A DNA stretch of 44,045 bases from a virus, in IMG/VR virus record IMGVR_UViG_3300017967_000052, positions 1 to 44,045 of that record; one strand, written 5' to 3'. The notes under the pieces were generated by a model that saw nothing but the letters and a program-made list of their open reading frames with translations, did no database searches and was not told the origin of the DNA. This document shows positions 1-9,900 of this stretch, piece after piece. Position numbers and translations under genes: made by a program. Each line of letters opens with the position of its first letter. Position 1 is the first letter of the stretch.

Positions 1-3000
1 ACTCGTGCCGTACTTGGATCATCTAGTGCAGAAATGCTACATGGTCCTGAACCGCTAACAGGTGAAAGACTCCAGTTGTAAGTCCATCTCGAATCTGATT
101 TACCACCTGTAACTGTTGCGGTTGTTAATGCCGTTACACCTTGGACCAAACCGTCTGGATCGCCCTGTGTCTTATTTGCATCAGTCAGCGTTATTTTTAT
201 GTCTTCGTATGCTTTCTTGATATTAAATAATTTTGAGCCTTTACCGCCCAGTGTTCCTGCAGGGTAGAATGCATAAACACCGCCAGTGCCATCTTCAGAT
301 ATGGTTGCTGCATCATCACTAAATCTAAGAATAGCGTATCTGTTATTAAAAAAATTGCCAGTAACTTTTCTAGGTTGTCCCGGCAGGTCGATATACAACA
401 AGTTTCTTTCCTGGGTACCTGTGCTGTTTAGATTACTTCTTACTTCGAAATCTCCAATAAAATCTTCTTTGTCATAATGTTTCAGCAACTCAGCGTCTGG
501 TATCACTTGCCAGGTATCTTTATCTCGTATAGTCCATGTTATCTTTACTGTTCCAGGTGGTGTTTGATCTCCTGGTGCATCAAAAGCAATTCTCCAAGTT
601 GGAGGCTTGGGCTGTCTGCTTTTTATATATAGTGTTTTCGTTCTGCTGGGTGACCCTTGTGAAGTGCTGTAAATAGTAAACCACTTAGTTGGGAACCATT
701 TACCATTAGGCTTATCTGCACTTATTGTGGGATTCAGAATAGGTATTGTTGCTGCTGGATTATTAGCAGTACCTGCGTAATAGTTATTATCTCTCAGTGA
801 GCGTGCATAATCATTGGTGCCGTCATTAGGAGATCCAACTACATTAAAACTAAACTTATGCCAGTTTGAAGCATAAAAAACTAGCTCACTGGGTACCGGT
901 ACCCCGGCTTCCTCAGCATATACCATGGAAGTGTGAGGTTCAAACCAGTGTTCAGGATTGTTACTGATCCCCGTTTCGTCTACTGCTGGTTGATCATTTT
1001 GTCTTACAATATACCAACCTGCACCAGCTTGTATGGTGCCGCCATGGCCATGAAGTATGCCTCTTTCCTGTACGTTTGTGCCTGTAAAATAAAGTTTCAG
1101 CGGCCACTTAGGGTATGGCTGGTTTGCATTAGGTGCATATAGCTCTATCCTGTTAGGATCCAAAGAAGTTGGTGAACGCATGTATACTTGAGGAGTGGCG
1201 TCTTTTACATAGTGATTGCCAGATCTTTCATAATTCTCAGGGTCATATCTAAAACCAGGTTGATTTGGTGCTATGTATACCCTGCCTCTAATATAAGTTC
1301 GATCTGGTGTACTCAGTCCGCCTATCATTTCATAGCCTGTATCTTCTCTGAAGTTATACTGGGTGAACACTGAACCCATGTTTATCTCCATGTAGTCCTT
1401 TGTAATTATGAGTTCCTTATTTTTGGTAGTGGGATCCACATACTCACTCACAGGGTGACTATAATCTGGATGCTGTGGACCAAACTGTGGCCAGCCTACC
1501 AGTCTATAACTTCCAGGGCCACCCTCATCCAGCATAATTTTAACCTTTTTCTGATTCATTCTGGAAGTACGTATTCCTATTATGAGGTTCATATCCTCAC
1601 CTTCTTTGTATCTTCTGCCGTTTGTTACACTTACTATACCTGTGGGAACGTATACACGATTTTCTGTAATGTTGGCTTTAACCTTAGAAGTAGTGTTAAC
1701 TGCTTTGCCATAGCCATTGGCTGCAATGGCAAGGAACTGTAGACCCCAGGTAACATTTTGAATATAGTTTTGTAAATCGCTTCGCCACCCACTTTTCCAG
1801 TTACTGAATACCAGGTTATTATACCCTTGGTTAGTGATTACATTCTGACTATTGTTTGTCCCAAAGGTTGTATTCGGTCTAGAGCCAACCGGCGCCCAAC
1901 CATCTTTAGAACTACCGCTGAAAGCACTGGTGGCCCAAAACCAATTATAACCATCATTAAAAGCCGCCTTGTTACCCCAATATGGATTATATACAACCCA
2001 TCTATAATAAAGTGTGCCTTCACCATACGTGTGCCAACTCACATGTGGTGTATTAGAGTGAGTAATACTTTTTGTAGGGGCGGCGGCAGTTACACTACCG
2101 CCATCAATGTTTTCGGTATATGTCCATTGTGAACTGAAGCCATACGATGTGCCCCACTCATTAATCTCATAAGTTGTAAAATCGTAAACTCTTAGATTAA
2201 ACTGGTCACGAACTACACCACCAACCAGTAATTCAATTTTAAATTGCTCAAAGTTTGTCGCAACACCACCATATGGTGAGTCCTTGCGAGCATACATGGT
2301 AAATTTATCTCCGGCCCTAATCTTTGTATCTGTTGATTCAGTAACTGTAGCGTCACGATTATATGTGGTGTTAGTAGGTATCGAGTTAAAATTACCAATA
2401 TAAGAAAAATCGGCTTCACCAGTACCATCATTACCAGCATAAGTTCTGGTGTACCGCCACTGGTATCCTACGTCCCCCAGATTATCTATTATGGTTTCCA
2501 CCGTAAATGCTGTGTCTTCATTAGTACTCCAGGTCTTTACTCCATCAATGTAACCTATGTAGTCCACCTCGGGTACCCGGGTTTGGACAAAAATTTTATA
2601 AGCCGGTGGGCCATATACAATGGTTAGATTTTTAGAAACCGCAGGAGTCGAAGTGCTGGTTGGATTCTCTGTGAACATTTGTAGGATAAATTTTTCTGTG
2701 GCTGTATCGCCATCGAATCGAGTTGTTATCTGAAACACCTTTTCACCTATGTTCCTGGGATTAGTAAATTCCATAGGCAGTTCAAAGTCACCACTATCAG
2801 ATACAAAATCACCGCTAGTAGGGTTGCCGCTGGAAGTAGGGTCTGCAATCACTCGCCAGTAGTAATGGTGGTCATCTGGCATATTGACTGCTCTAAACTT
2901 CTCAGTGAAAACACCCCCGTTAACTACACCACTAGTACCAGTTAAAGTATAATCGGGTGTCAAGGGCATTATATCCACATTAATCAGGTAATCATCATAA

Positions 3001-4193
3001 GTATAATTTACTGTGATGTTCGTTTCCTGTGGGTCGTACAGTGCTTGTGTTGCTGTACATTTCATACGAAATTTAATCTGATCCAGTGAGGTATCAGTAA
3101 CACTGTTCCATTGTATCCTGTGATGCCCACCGGTTCCGTACTCCACGTCATCAGGATAAGGAACTATTGGATACTCGGAATCATTAATAGATCTCCAGCC
3201 CACATCTCCTACTGTGAGATCATCGTACTTTGTATCTATAGCCGGATCATAGTATTCCCAATCATATACTACAGTTTCTTGTGGGCTTCTACCGTATGCT
3301 GGATCAAACACAACTTTTAATCCAAGTTTATTTGGATTATATTGAGTTCCTCGCCACCTTAGCATTGGGTCTGGAGGAACAGGAAAACTATTGTCAAAGG
3401 TGTACTTAGCTATACTATAAGTACCTACACGGGCTCCGTCATCCCCCCTATAGTCATTCCAAAACGCATCTTCTGCAGATGGTGTTACTATTGGATCCGC
3501 TGGTTGATAAGGTGTATAATCTACTGTAATAGTATCACTAATTTTTTCACTTCTGGAAACTTCTCTTAGTGCTCCTAATTCACCACCGTACGGTACCAGG
3601 TCATCGTTTAAAGCATATGATATTGCTGTGGTTTTAACTCTGAAATAATATGTATTTTCAGCCCTTGTAGACAAGCCGAAACTGTCTGCAGCTTGACCTA
3701 CATCAGTAAAAGTACGAGTTTGCGATGTGCTCCAAGTATTATTACCGGTGTTCAGTTCTTGCCACTCCACAATAATTTCTCTTCTGGTGATGTCTGGACG
3801 CCAAGGAACAATCTCGCTATTACGTGAATCTACATTAACCACCACATCCATATTAATCAGGGTGTAATTGCTCCAACCATTAAATGTATCATTGCCTAAG
3901 GCAAGCGTAATTGTTGGATCAGGATATGCGGCAAAATATCCCACAGAACCCAAAAAGTCGCTAAATGATAGTGGTCCGTTTTCTGGTAGTACTCTGGCAA
4001 GTTGTATCTCACCACTGGGTGTTAGTATGGGAGTTCCGTCAGGTCTGCGACGACCATTGGGATAATATATGGGCATGCCATAGTAATCCGATATCTGAAA
4101 GACATCGATTGGCGCTTCGTTGGGATTGTCAGTTAAAAAGTAACTGAACTCATCTCTTATATCGCTGGCTCTTATTGGGATTTCAATGGCCAT
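1..4193 (-). CDS. Very large putative tail adhesin or fibre, C-terminus beyond the window edge
   Basis: Translating the minus strand from the ATG at 4193 gives one uninterrupted frame to base 1, at least 1397 residues with no stop, so the gene continues past the left edge. A TAGGA ribosome site precedes the ATG by about nine bases, and the upstream fibre gene ends at 4218. The N-terminus has two short motifs, ASDIRDEFS (about residues 9-17) and LSFSDFLG (about 75-82), resembling the SDI..EFG and SLSDF motifs that start many phage tail adhesins. The rest is rich in Tyr, Trp, Thr and Asn, with many beta-strand-like segments such as YYWRVIAD and YQWRYTRTY, as in Ig-like or fibronectin-like modules. 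No catalytic motif was recognised. It is probably a host-recognition protein, the last known gene of the unit starting at the 6901 promoter. The adhesin role is inferred; the open frame is directly seen. Confidence 0.75.
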   Translation of the reverse strand, partial: MAIEIPIRASDIRDEFSYFLTDNPNEAPIDVFQISDYYGMPIYYPNGRRRPDGTPILTPSGEIQLARVLPENGPLSFSDFLGSVGYFAAYPDPTITLALGNDTFNGWSNYTLINMDVVVNVDSRNSEIVPWRPDITRREIIVEWQELNTGNNTWSTSQTRTFTDVGQAADSFGLSTRAENTYYFRVKTTAISYALNDDLVPYGGELGALREVSRSEKISDTITVDYTPYQPADPIVTPSAEDAFWNDYRGDDGARVGTYSIAKYTFDNSFPVPPDPMLRWRGTQYNPNKLGLKVVFDPAYGRSPQETVVYDWEYYDPAIDTKYDDLTVGDVGWRSINDSEYPIVPYPDDVEYGTGGHHRIQWNSVTDTSLDQIKFRMKCTATQALYDPQETNITVNYTYDDYLINVDIMPLTPDYTLTGTSGVVNGGVFTEKFRAVNMPDDHHYYWRVIADPTSSGNPTSGDFVSDSGDFELPMEFTNPRNIGEKVFQITTRFDGDTATEKFILQMFTENPTSTSTPAVSKNLTIVYGPPAYKIFVQTRVPEVDYIGYIDGVKTWSTNEDTAFTVETIIDNLGDVGYQWRYTRTYAGNDGTGEADFSYIGNFNSIPTNTTYNRDATVTESTDTKIRAGDKFTMYARKDSPYGGVATNFEQFKIELLVGGVVRDQFNLRVYDFTTYEINEWGTSYGFSSQWTYTENIDGGSVTAAAPTKSITHSNTPHVSWHTYGEGTLYYRWVVYNPYWGNKAAFNDGYNWFWATSAFSGSSKDGWAPVGSRPNTTFGTNNSQNVITNQGYNNLVFSNWKSGWRSDLQNYIQNVTWGLQFLAIAANGYGKAVNTTSKVKANITENRVYVPTGIVSVTNGRRYKEGEDMNLIIGIRTSRMNQKKVKIMLDEGGPGSYRLVGWPQFGPQHPDYSHPVSEYVDPTTKNKELIITKDYMEINMGSVFTQYNFREDTGYEMIGGLSTPDRTYIRGRVYIAPNQPGFRYDPENYERSGNHYVKDATPQVYMRSPTSLDPNRIELYAPNANQPYPKWPLKLYFTGTNVQERGILHGHGGTIQAGAGWYIVRQNDQPAVDETGISNNPEHWFEPHTSMVYAEEAGVPVPSELVFYASNWHKFSFNVVGSPNDGTNDYARSLRDNNYYAGTANNPAATIPILNPTISADKPNGKWFPTKWFTIYSTSQGSPSRTKTLYIKSRQPKPPTWRIAFDAPGDQTPPGTVKITWTIRDKDTWQVIPDAELLKHYDKEDFIGDFEVRSNLNSTGTQERNLLYIDLPGQPRKVTGNFFNNRYAILRFSDDAATISEDGTGGVYAFYPAGTLGGKGSKLFNIKKAYEDIKITLTDANKTQGDPDGLVQGVTALTTATVTGGKSDSRWTYNWSLSPVSGSGPCSISALDDPSTAR

Positions 4194-4217
4194 TAAAACA
4201 ATTCCTACCTTTACCTA

Positions 4218-6212
4218 TTATTTGGAACGCTCTAGCTCATCTATCTTAGCCTGCAATTCCTCCACTGTACCACTTAGTTCTTTGACGGCTTCCACAAGCA
4301 GTCCCACCATGTTGCCGTATGCTACTCCCAACATACCATCTGGTGTACTGTCGTCCTGTGTTACTGCTTCAGGCAGTACTTGTTGCACTTCTTGTGCTAC
4401 TAAGCCGGTGTAACGTTTAGTATCTTGTGGTTTATCTGATCTATTGTATGTATAACCTGTTAATTCTTTTACTTTATCAAGTGCATGCGGTATAGCACTT
4501 AAATTTTTCTTTAATCTTAAATCACTGAATGCTGTGATGTCACCATCTGCTGTGATGCCACCAGTTGTGTTGAACCTGATTGTTTGTCCCTCAGAGTCCA
4601 CAAAATCCAATGTACCAGTATGGTTAATTCTCGTACCGCCCAGTGTAATATTAGCATTTATTGTTGTGTGACCCTGAAAAGTTTTTTCACCTAGCACAGT
4701 TTGATTATAGTTTCCGGTACGCACAAAATCCCCTGGCTCAAATCCGTCCAGTGGTGTAACACGGGTTATGTCAAACTCACCTGACACAGAGTTATAAGAT
4801 AAGTTTGAAGTGTTAGCCACACCAAATTGACCACGCATATATGGTACATTTGCTCTGTAATCATAATCGTATGTTACAAGTGTAACTCCGTTAACTGCGT
4901 CTTCCACAGTAGTTGTGGTTTCAGTAAAATCTATACTGTTGGTAGTGCTTGTGAGATTAGCAATGCGTTTGGGTTGAGGTTTGAACACCACATTGCCTGT
5001 GCTACCCAGTACTAGCATGTCGTCATCATTACCGGCACTTGTTGGTAGAGTATAACCGTCTATTATTACAGTATTAGCATTTATAGTGTTTGCGTATAGA
5101 TTTTCAATTCTGTTGTCCGCATTACCAATGTTGCCACCGCCTCGTGTTTCTAGGTCTCCATACACAACAACATTTGTGATGTATGCATTGTTTAGCGGAG
5201 ACAGTGCTGTACCAATATCAACTACACTACTACCATTATTTTGTATACCGCCAGATGTACCATTACCTAAAAATAAATTTGTGATATAACCATCATTAAA
5301 TGTAGTTGTTGCATTACCTAAATCGTAAGTGTCATGTTGATTGGAAATCAGGTGTGCATTTTTATGATAAACATTGCTTGCTGTGATATTGGCACCATCA
5401 GCACCAAACTCACCAGTGTTTAAATTGTAACTGGCATTTGCACGTTCGGATACTTCTGCAAAATTAACACGGCCCTGATCATCTGTTCTTATATTGATAC
5501 CCGGACGTATAGTTATGCCTATTCCACCTGATTGACTTAGTTGGTTATAAAAATTGTGTGCTGTACCACTTACCCCACTATTACCATCTGCGGCTGTGAA
5601 AATGTCTGAGTGTCCACTAAAAATCGCAATTATTTTTTCGTTATTGTAATAGTCAGCACTCTGATATAACTGCTGGTTTGTATACACCAATGCTAATACA
5701 CTGCGTGATACACCATCAGTGTCTAATAAAAATATATGTCTTATTCTGCTACCATACTCTGTGGGTGTGCCACCAATACTGGCGCCTGAGTATGTAGACT
5801 GTGTATCAATTACACCTGCAGCTAATGAAGATTGTCTAAAATCTGTTCCATCATGAATATAAAATAAGTTTTCTGTTGTATTAAAATATGCTGTACCAGG
5901 CTGTTTTTGGCTAAAATCATTATTGGGTGCAGTAGCCGATACTATAATACCTGTGGGTATCCATGCACCTGATGTGCCATCTTTAACACGAATTTTTTTA
6001 TATACGTTATCGTACCATAATTGGCCGTCAACTGCTTTATTTGGAGGACTACTGTGTGCAAAATTGTCTAACATGTCCACAGTTGTGGACGCCACAACTG
6101 CACCATAATTTTCATAATTACGACCTATTAAATCAACACTGTAGTCCTGATTAAGATCGCCATCAGGTATAATTATGGAATCGCCGCTTCTGTTATTAAT
6201 TACATATGGCAC
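4218..6212 (-). CDS. Tail fibre protein with C-terminal S74 intramolecular chaperone
   Basis: This 664-residue protein starts at GTG 6212. An AGAGGA ribosome site (6219-6224) overlaps the stop codon of the preceding gene. Residues 1-90 carry the fibre N-terminal pattern seen in marine T4-like phages, including SPPNKAVDGQLWYD near 54-67, likely for attachment to the particle. About residues 290-375 hold three tandem repeats beginning DLGNATTTF, DIGTALSPL and NIGNADNRI, each followed by a Tyr, typical of trimeric beta-structured shafts. The last 102 residues match the peptidase S74 (endosialidase chaperone) family: SDLRLKK with candidate catalytic Ser563 and Lys568, then GLVAQEVQQVLPEAV, VAYGNMVGLLVEAVKEL and a C-terminal coiled coil. 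In this family the domain trimerises the fibre and then cleaves itself off. Assignment to S74 is strong; the receptor is unknown. Confidence 0.88.
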   Translation of the reverse strand: MPYVINNRSGDSIIIPDGDLNQDYSVDLIGRNYENYGAVVASTTVDMLDNFAHSSPPNKAVDGQLWYDNVYKKIRVKDGTSGAWIPTGIIVSATAPNNDFSQKQPGTAYFNTTENLFYIHDGTDFRQSSLAAGVIDTQSTYSGASIGGTPTEYGSRIRHIFLLDTDGVSRSVLALVYTNQQLYQSADYYNNEKIIAIFSGHSDIFTAADGNSGVSGTAHNFYNQLSQSGGIGITIRPGINIRTDDQGRVNFAEVSERANASYNLNTGEFGADGANITASNVYHKNAHLISNQHDTYDLGNATTTFNDGYITNLFLGNGTSGGIQNNGSSVVDIGTALSPLNNAYITNVVVYGDLETRGGGNIGNADNRIENLYANTINANTVIIDGYTLPTSAGNDDDMLVLGSTGNVVFKPQPKRIANLTSTTNSIDFTETTTTVEDAVNGVTLVTYDYDYRANVPYMRGQFGVANTSNLSYNSVSGEFDITRVTPLDGFEPGDFVRTGNYNQTVLGEKTFQGHTTINANITLGGTRINHTGTLDFVDSEGQTIRFNTTGGITADGDITAFSDLRLKKNLSAIPHALDKVKELTGYTYNRSDKPQDTKRYTGLVAQEVQQVLPEAVTQDDSTPDGMLGVAYGNMVGLLVEAVKELSGTVEELQAKIDELERSK

Positions 6213-6223
6213 GTTTTATCCTC

Positions 6224-6895
6224 TTAACTTAACTGTACTCTTACTGTGTAGATAACTTCTATCACACGGTTAGCACTTTTTTGCACAGGGTGGAATATCA
6301 CATGTGTCAACATAGTGCTTGTATTAATTCTTTCTTCTTCTGTTGCCAAGGTATCATCACTTGGGTAACTAAACAGTGCTAATTCATCGAAAACATATTC
6401 ACCTTCGTTCGTTAAACTGTTATCAAATTTACTTTGCCCGGAAGGCTCGCCATATGATAATGTACAAGTAACTTTGATGTCAGTATAACTACTTCCTGGT
6501 ATGATATCAATTCTGTTATTATCTTGGTCTGTATTTACAGAGCTTGCACTTACTGGCTTCCAGTATGTTCTACTATATAAGTTAGCACCTGATTCGTATG
6601 CTTCTGTTACCCTGGGTGCTTTGTAGGAAACTTTACCAGCAGTGTCAACACTTGTTGCACCATTACCAAACACCATGTAATGAATGTATGCACCTGATTG
6701 GTTGTTCAATGCCTGTGCAACCATGTACGCCATGTTACCGTAGTGGATAGCATTTCTCTTGTTTACTAACTCTTCTCCGGTTTCTTTATCTCTGATTAGA
6801 ATATGACCGCTTACATTGACGCCCATTTTATCATCAGGCTTGCTTGTGCTGGATTTCATTTCTTTTAGTTCCTGTTCTTTTTGATTGTTGCTCAT
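6224..6895 (-). CDS. Conserved phage structural protein, baseplate or fibre-associated, function unknown
   Basis: The protein is 223 residues from ATG 6895. A TTG further upstream (6925) would add ten residues, but that stretch is the GATAAATA promoter itself, so the ATG is preferred. The N-terminal 25 residues are charged (Lys/Glu-rich). The core includes SGHILIRDKETGEELVNKRN, then HYGNMAYMVAQAL, then YMVFGNGATSVD. I associate this pattern with small structural proteins encoded near fibres in T4-like marine phages, but that is from memory and unverified. No enzyme motif is present. It is the first gene of the unit that also carries the S74 fibre and the large adhesin, so a role as a connector between baseplate and fibre is a reasonable inference. 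The predicted transcript start falls on the ATG, so the mRNA may be leaderless. Confidence 0.7.
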   Translation of the reverse strand: MSNNQKEQELKEMKSSTSKPDDKMGVNVSGHILIRDKETGEELVNKRNAIHYGNMAYMVAQALNNQSGAYIHYMVFGNGATSVDTAGKVSYKAPRVTEAYESGANLYSRTYWKPVSASSVNTDQDNNRIDIIPGSSYTDIKVTCTLSYGEPSGQSKFDNSLTNEGEYVFDELALFSYPSDDTLATEEERINTSTMLTHVIFHPVQKSANRVIEVIYTVRVQLS

Positions 6896-6900
6896 ACTCT

Positions 6901-6908
6901 TATTTATC
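6901..6908 (-). promoter_or_regulatory. T4-type late promoter octamer GATAAATA, fibre unit
   Basis: The minus strand reads GATAAATA followed by AGAGT and then the ATG at 6895. T4 late promoters are TATAAATA, and T4-like cyanophages are known to use NATAAATA, with transcription starting about six bases after the octamer. That places +1 on the A of the ATG. There is no usable Shine-Dalgarno site between promoter and start. It should drive the 223-residue gene, the S74 fibre and the adhesin. Confidence 0.7.
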
Positions 6909-6931
6909 GCTTTTATTAAATACAATGTTAA

Positions 6932-9900
6932 TTATAAGTTATGCAAGAACCTCATAATACTGTTAAGTGTTGTGTAGTCTGCGTTAGCTCTGTCAGCCAA
7001 ACTTTGTGCAGACTGTCCAGCAATAACTGCGTTGTCCCAAGTATCTCCTGCTTCTTGGCCAGCATAATTGAACGACGACAATGTAACTGTAGCACTTTGT
7101 ACAAACACATTACTAAACATTACATCTCTGTGATCAGCAACCAGTGTTACATTAGAACCGCTAATTTGATCCACTAATACAACTTGTGCGTTACTGCCAT
7201 TTGTTATTCTGACACCTTCGTCCACTGCAAGATTAGCATTACCACTTAATTCTAATACTGCTGATGTAACATTACCATTTGCTGTTGTTACCGTTGTAAC
7301 ATTAGCAGATACATTACTGATTGTGATATTACTGTTGGATATTTCGTCCCATGCAACTTGTACGTTCCAAAGGTTATCGTTAGGATTACTTGGTGTCAAG
7401 TCTATCGCTTCGTCCCAACTTGCAGGCAGCTCGTATCTGGTACCTGTATCCAACCATATATTTGCTGCTGGGTTCAAGTGGTTAAACAGTTCAGTAAACT
7501 CTCCACTGTATACCTCTGTACCATCTACGTGATCCTGTATTGTGGTGCCTGCAACACCGCGTGTTAGCAAACTAATTGTTTTTCCACTGCGCCTTGCATA
7601 TTTTATCTGCTCACTGCCTACCCAAATAACACCAGGGTCTCTGGTTGTAGGATCAATTAGGAAATTGTCATTGTCCAGTGTTATCTTTTCACTATACGAA
7701 TAAACATTGCCCACAATATGTGTAGTGGTTTCTGGTCTGATTCTTAAGTAATCTGTAGAACCAAATAAATTTAGATGAACCCTGTGCTTAACTTCTGCAC
7801 CATAAGGAATCTTTTCAACCACTAGTGCTGTTGCATCATTTGTTTGAACATCAAAAGAGCCTTGAGCTGCGTCTACATTTGCTGTGTCCCAACCGTTAAC
7901 AGTGTCTACATAATATACAGCATCTGTTTCATCAGGGTCACTGCCTGAAATAATATTTGTTATTGTGCCATCATTAAAATGTCTGAATTCCACATTTGCA
8001 ACGGACACATAATCGTTATTACCGGACACACTGCTAAATGTATATGAAACATTTTCCCAGGACTGTATGACATAGTCTTTGTCCACTAACACTGTTTGTG
8101 TGGTTGTTGGCACAACAGCCCTTGCATAAAAATCCTTGCCTGATGCTGATAATGTGCTGCCTGTTGGTATAAACAAACTTAACGGAGAGCTTAATGTTAT
8201 GGTGTTATTATTAATATCTAAAATTTCACCCAGCAGATTTGAATTATAATATAGTATCTGCCCAACTCTAGCATTTACATTACTTAATAGTTCTATGGTG
8301 TTTTCAGTAATTGATTTATCACCAAATGTTGTTAATCTTATGTCATCTGTTAATGTAAATCTAAAGGAATTATATCCGCTACCACTAACAACGTTAGCAA
8401 ACCCAGTTATACTACCACTTGAATTAACTATTACATTTGCACTTGCTGGTGTGGTTGGGCCATACCCTGTGCTGTCTGTAATACGTAATGTTGGATTTAC
8501 ATAGCCTATACCTGGATTAACAATTTCTATATCACTAAGTGAAATTCCACTGTGAATTACATTTGCATTTGCAACATCATGCGGATCGTATTGTGTAGTA
8601 ATAACATTTTCACCCAGTGCAAATTCTGAGGTAGTAACGGTCATAACTAAACTTTCTAGTGGATCAATCAGCGCCATTTCTTCTGGACGTTCTTCGCCGT
8701 ACAATACTCTCTGGAATGTTACTCCATCAAAACCTTCGTAATTTTCTTCATTTCTACGTAGTGTTACATTGCCTTGCTTATCAGTATCAAAAACGCCTTG
8801 GTAATTTACTAATTCTTTTGTGCTGTCCCATGACGTATCACCAACACCTATTGTTGTTACTATACCGTAATTATTTGCATTACGGTCGTCAGTATATGTG
8901 GTATCATTGATGCTTAACATGCTGTCAAAGCCTTGGCTATCAAATCCAAACTCTTTGATAATTTGATTTATGTAATTTACATCATCAATTATGGTTTGAA
9001 ATTTTTGTGCATCCAGTGTTTCGCCACGGAAGTTACCACCCACTTCTTTCTTAAGCAGAGCAAGAGTCCTATCCAGTCCACCATCTTCTATCATGTTGTA
9101 AAGTACAGTGCTGTTTGTTATGATATCTGCGTTATTGTAAGCAGTGACATCATCAAAATACGTATTAATTTCAGCAATAAATGTAGCCTTAGCATCTGGT
9201 GAGTATGCCAAAATTCTGTCAACAGCACGAATTTCATTCGCCACTTGTAGATACCCTTGAGCATCTGCTTGTAGCGATATATTAGATGTATATAGAGGAA
9301 CAATGTTAGCAAAGTTTTCTGCAATACTCATATTAACTGGAGTAGTTTCCTTGTTCCAGTTTCTCATGGTTGGTAACCAGTTAGTGCGGTCAAACACTAA
9401 TTTGGTATTTGCTGTACGTATTGGAGATTGACTTTTATCTGTGACTGTAATATAATCACTGTGTGCAATACTGTTTTGCATTATTTTTAAATCTTCTGGA
9501 TTGGTTTCATCCAGTATAATCACAGTGTTACTGATATTATCCACATATGGTGGATTATCAAAATCGCTTAATGAGCTCTCACCTATATATTCTATAGGAG
9601 TTTTCTTACCATCTTTGTATTCTCTGATTTTACTTGTATAAGGCTTGACCTCATTCATGTAATCCAATACTTTCTGGAAGTTATCTGGTTTAAATCCAGA
9701 CACTGCTATTAAGTCGTCTTCTTCTTTTTCTACATACAAATAAGAAGTCTTAAATGCCCAATCTAACTGATTTTGTTCCATATATGCATGCTTTAACATA
9801 GCAAAGAACAATTTGTTCCACTTGTTAGTGTTTACAAACACTTTGTCTCTGAGAGCGATCAATACACTTCTGAGTTCAGCACTCAGTAGAGGAGTTGTGC

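Noticed and set aside
1-4193. Left 4.2 kb as non-coding or degraded sequence, because only short frames with stops were evident
   Set aside because: Manual translation of the minus strand from 4193 gives an uninterrupted frame to base 1; it only lacks a stop because the gene leaves the window.
6896-6925. TTG-initiated N-terminal extension of the 223-residue protein
   Set aside because: The added residues are encoded by the late promoter sequence, the start is TTG, and an ATG follows immediately; the parallel case at gp25 shows the same.
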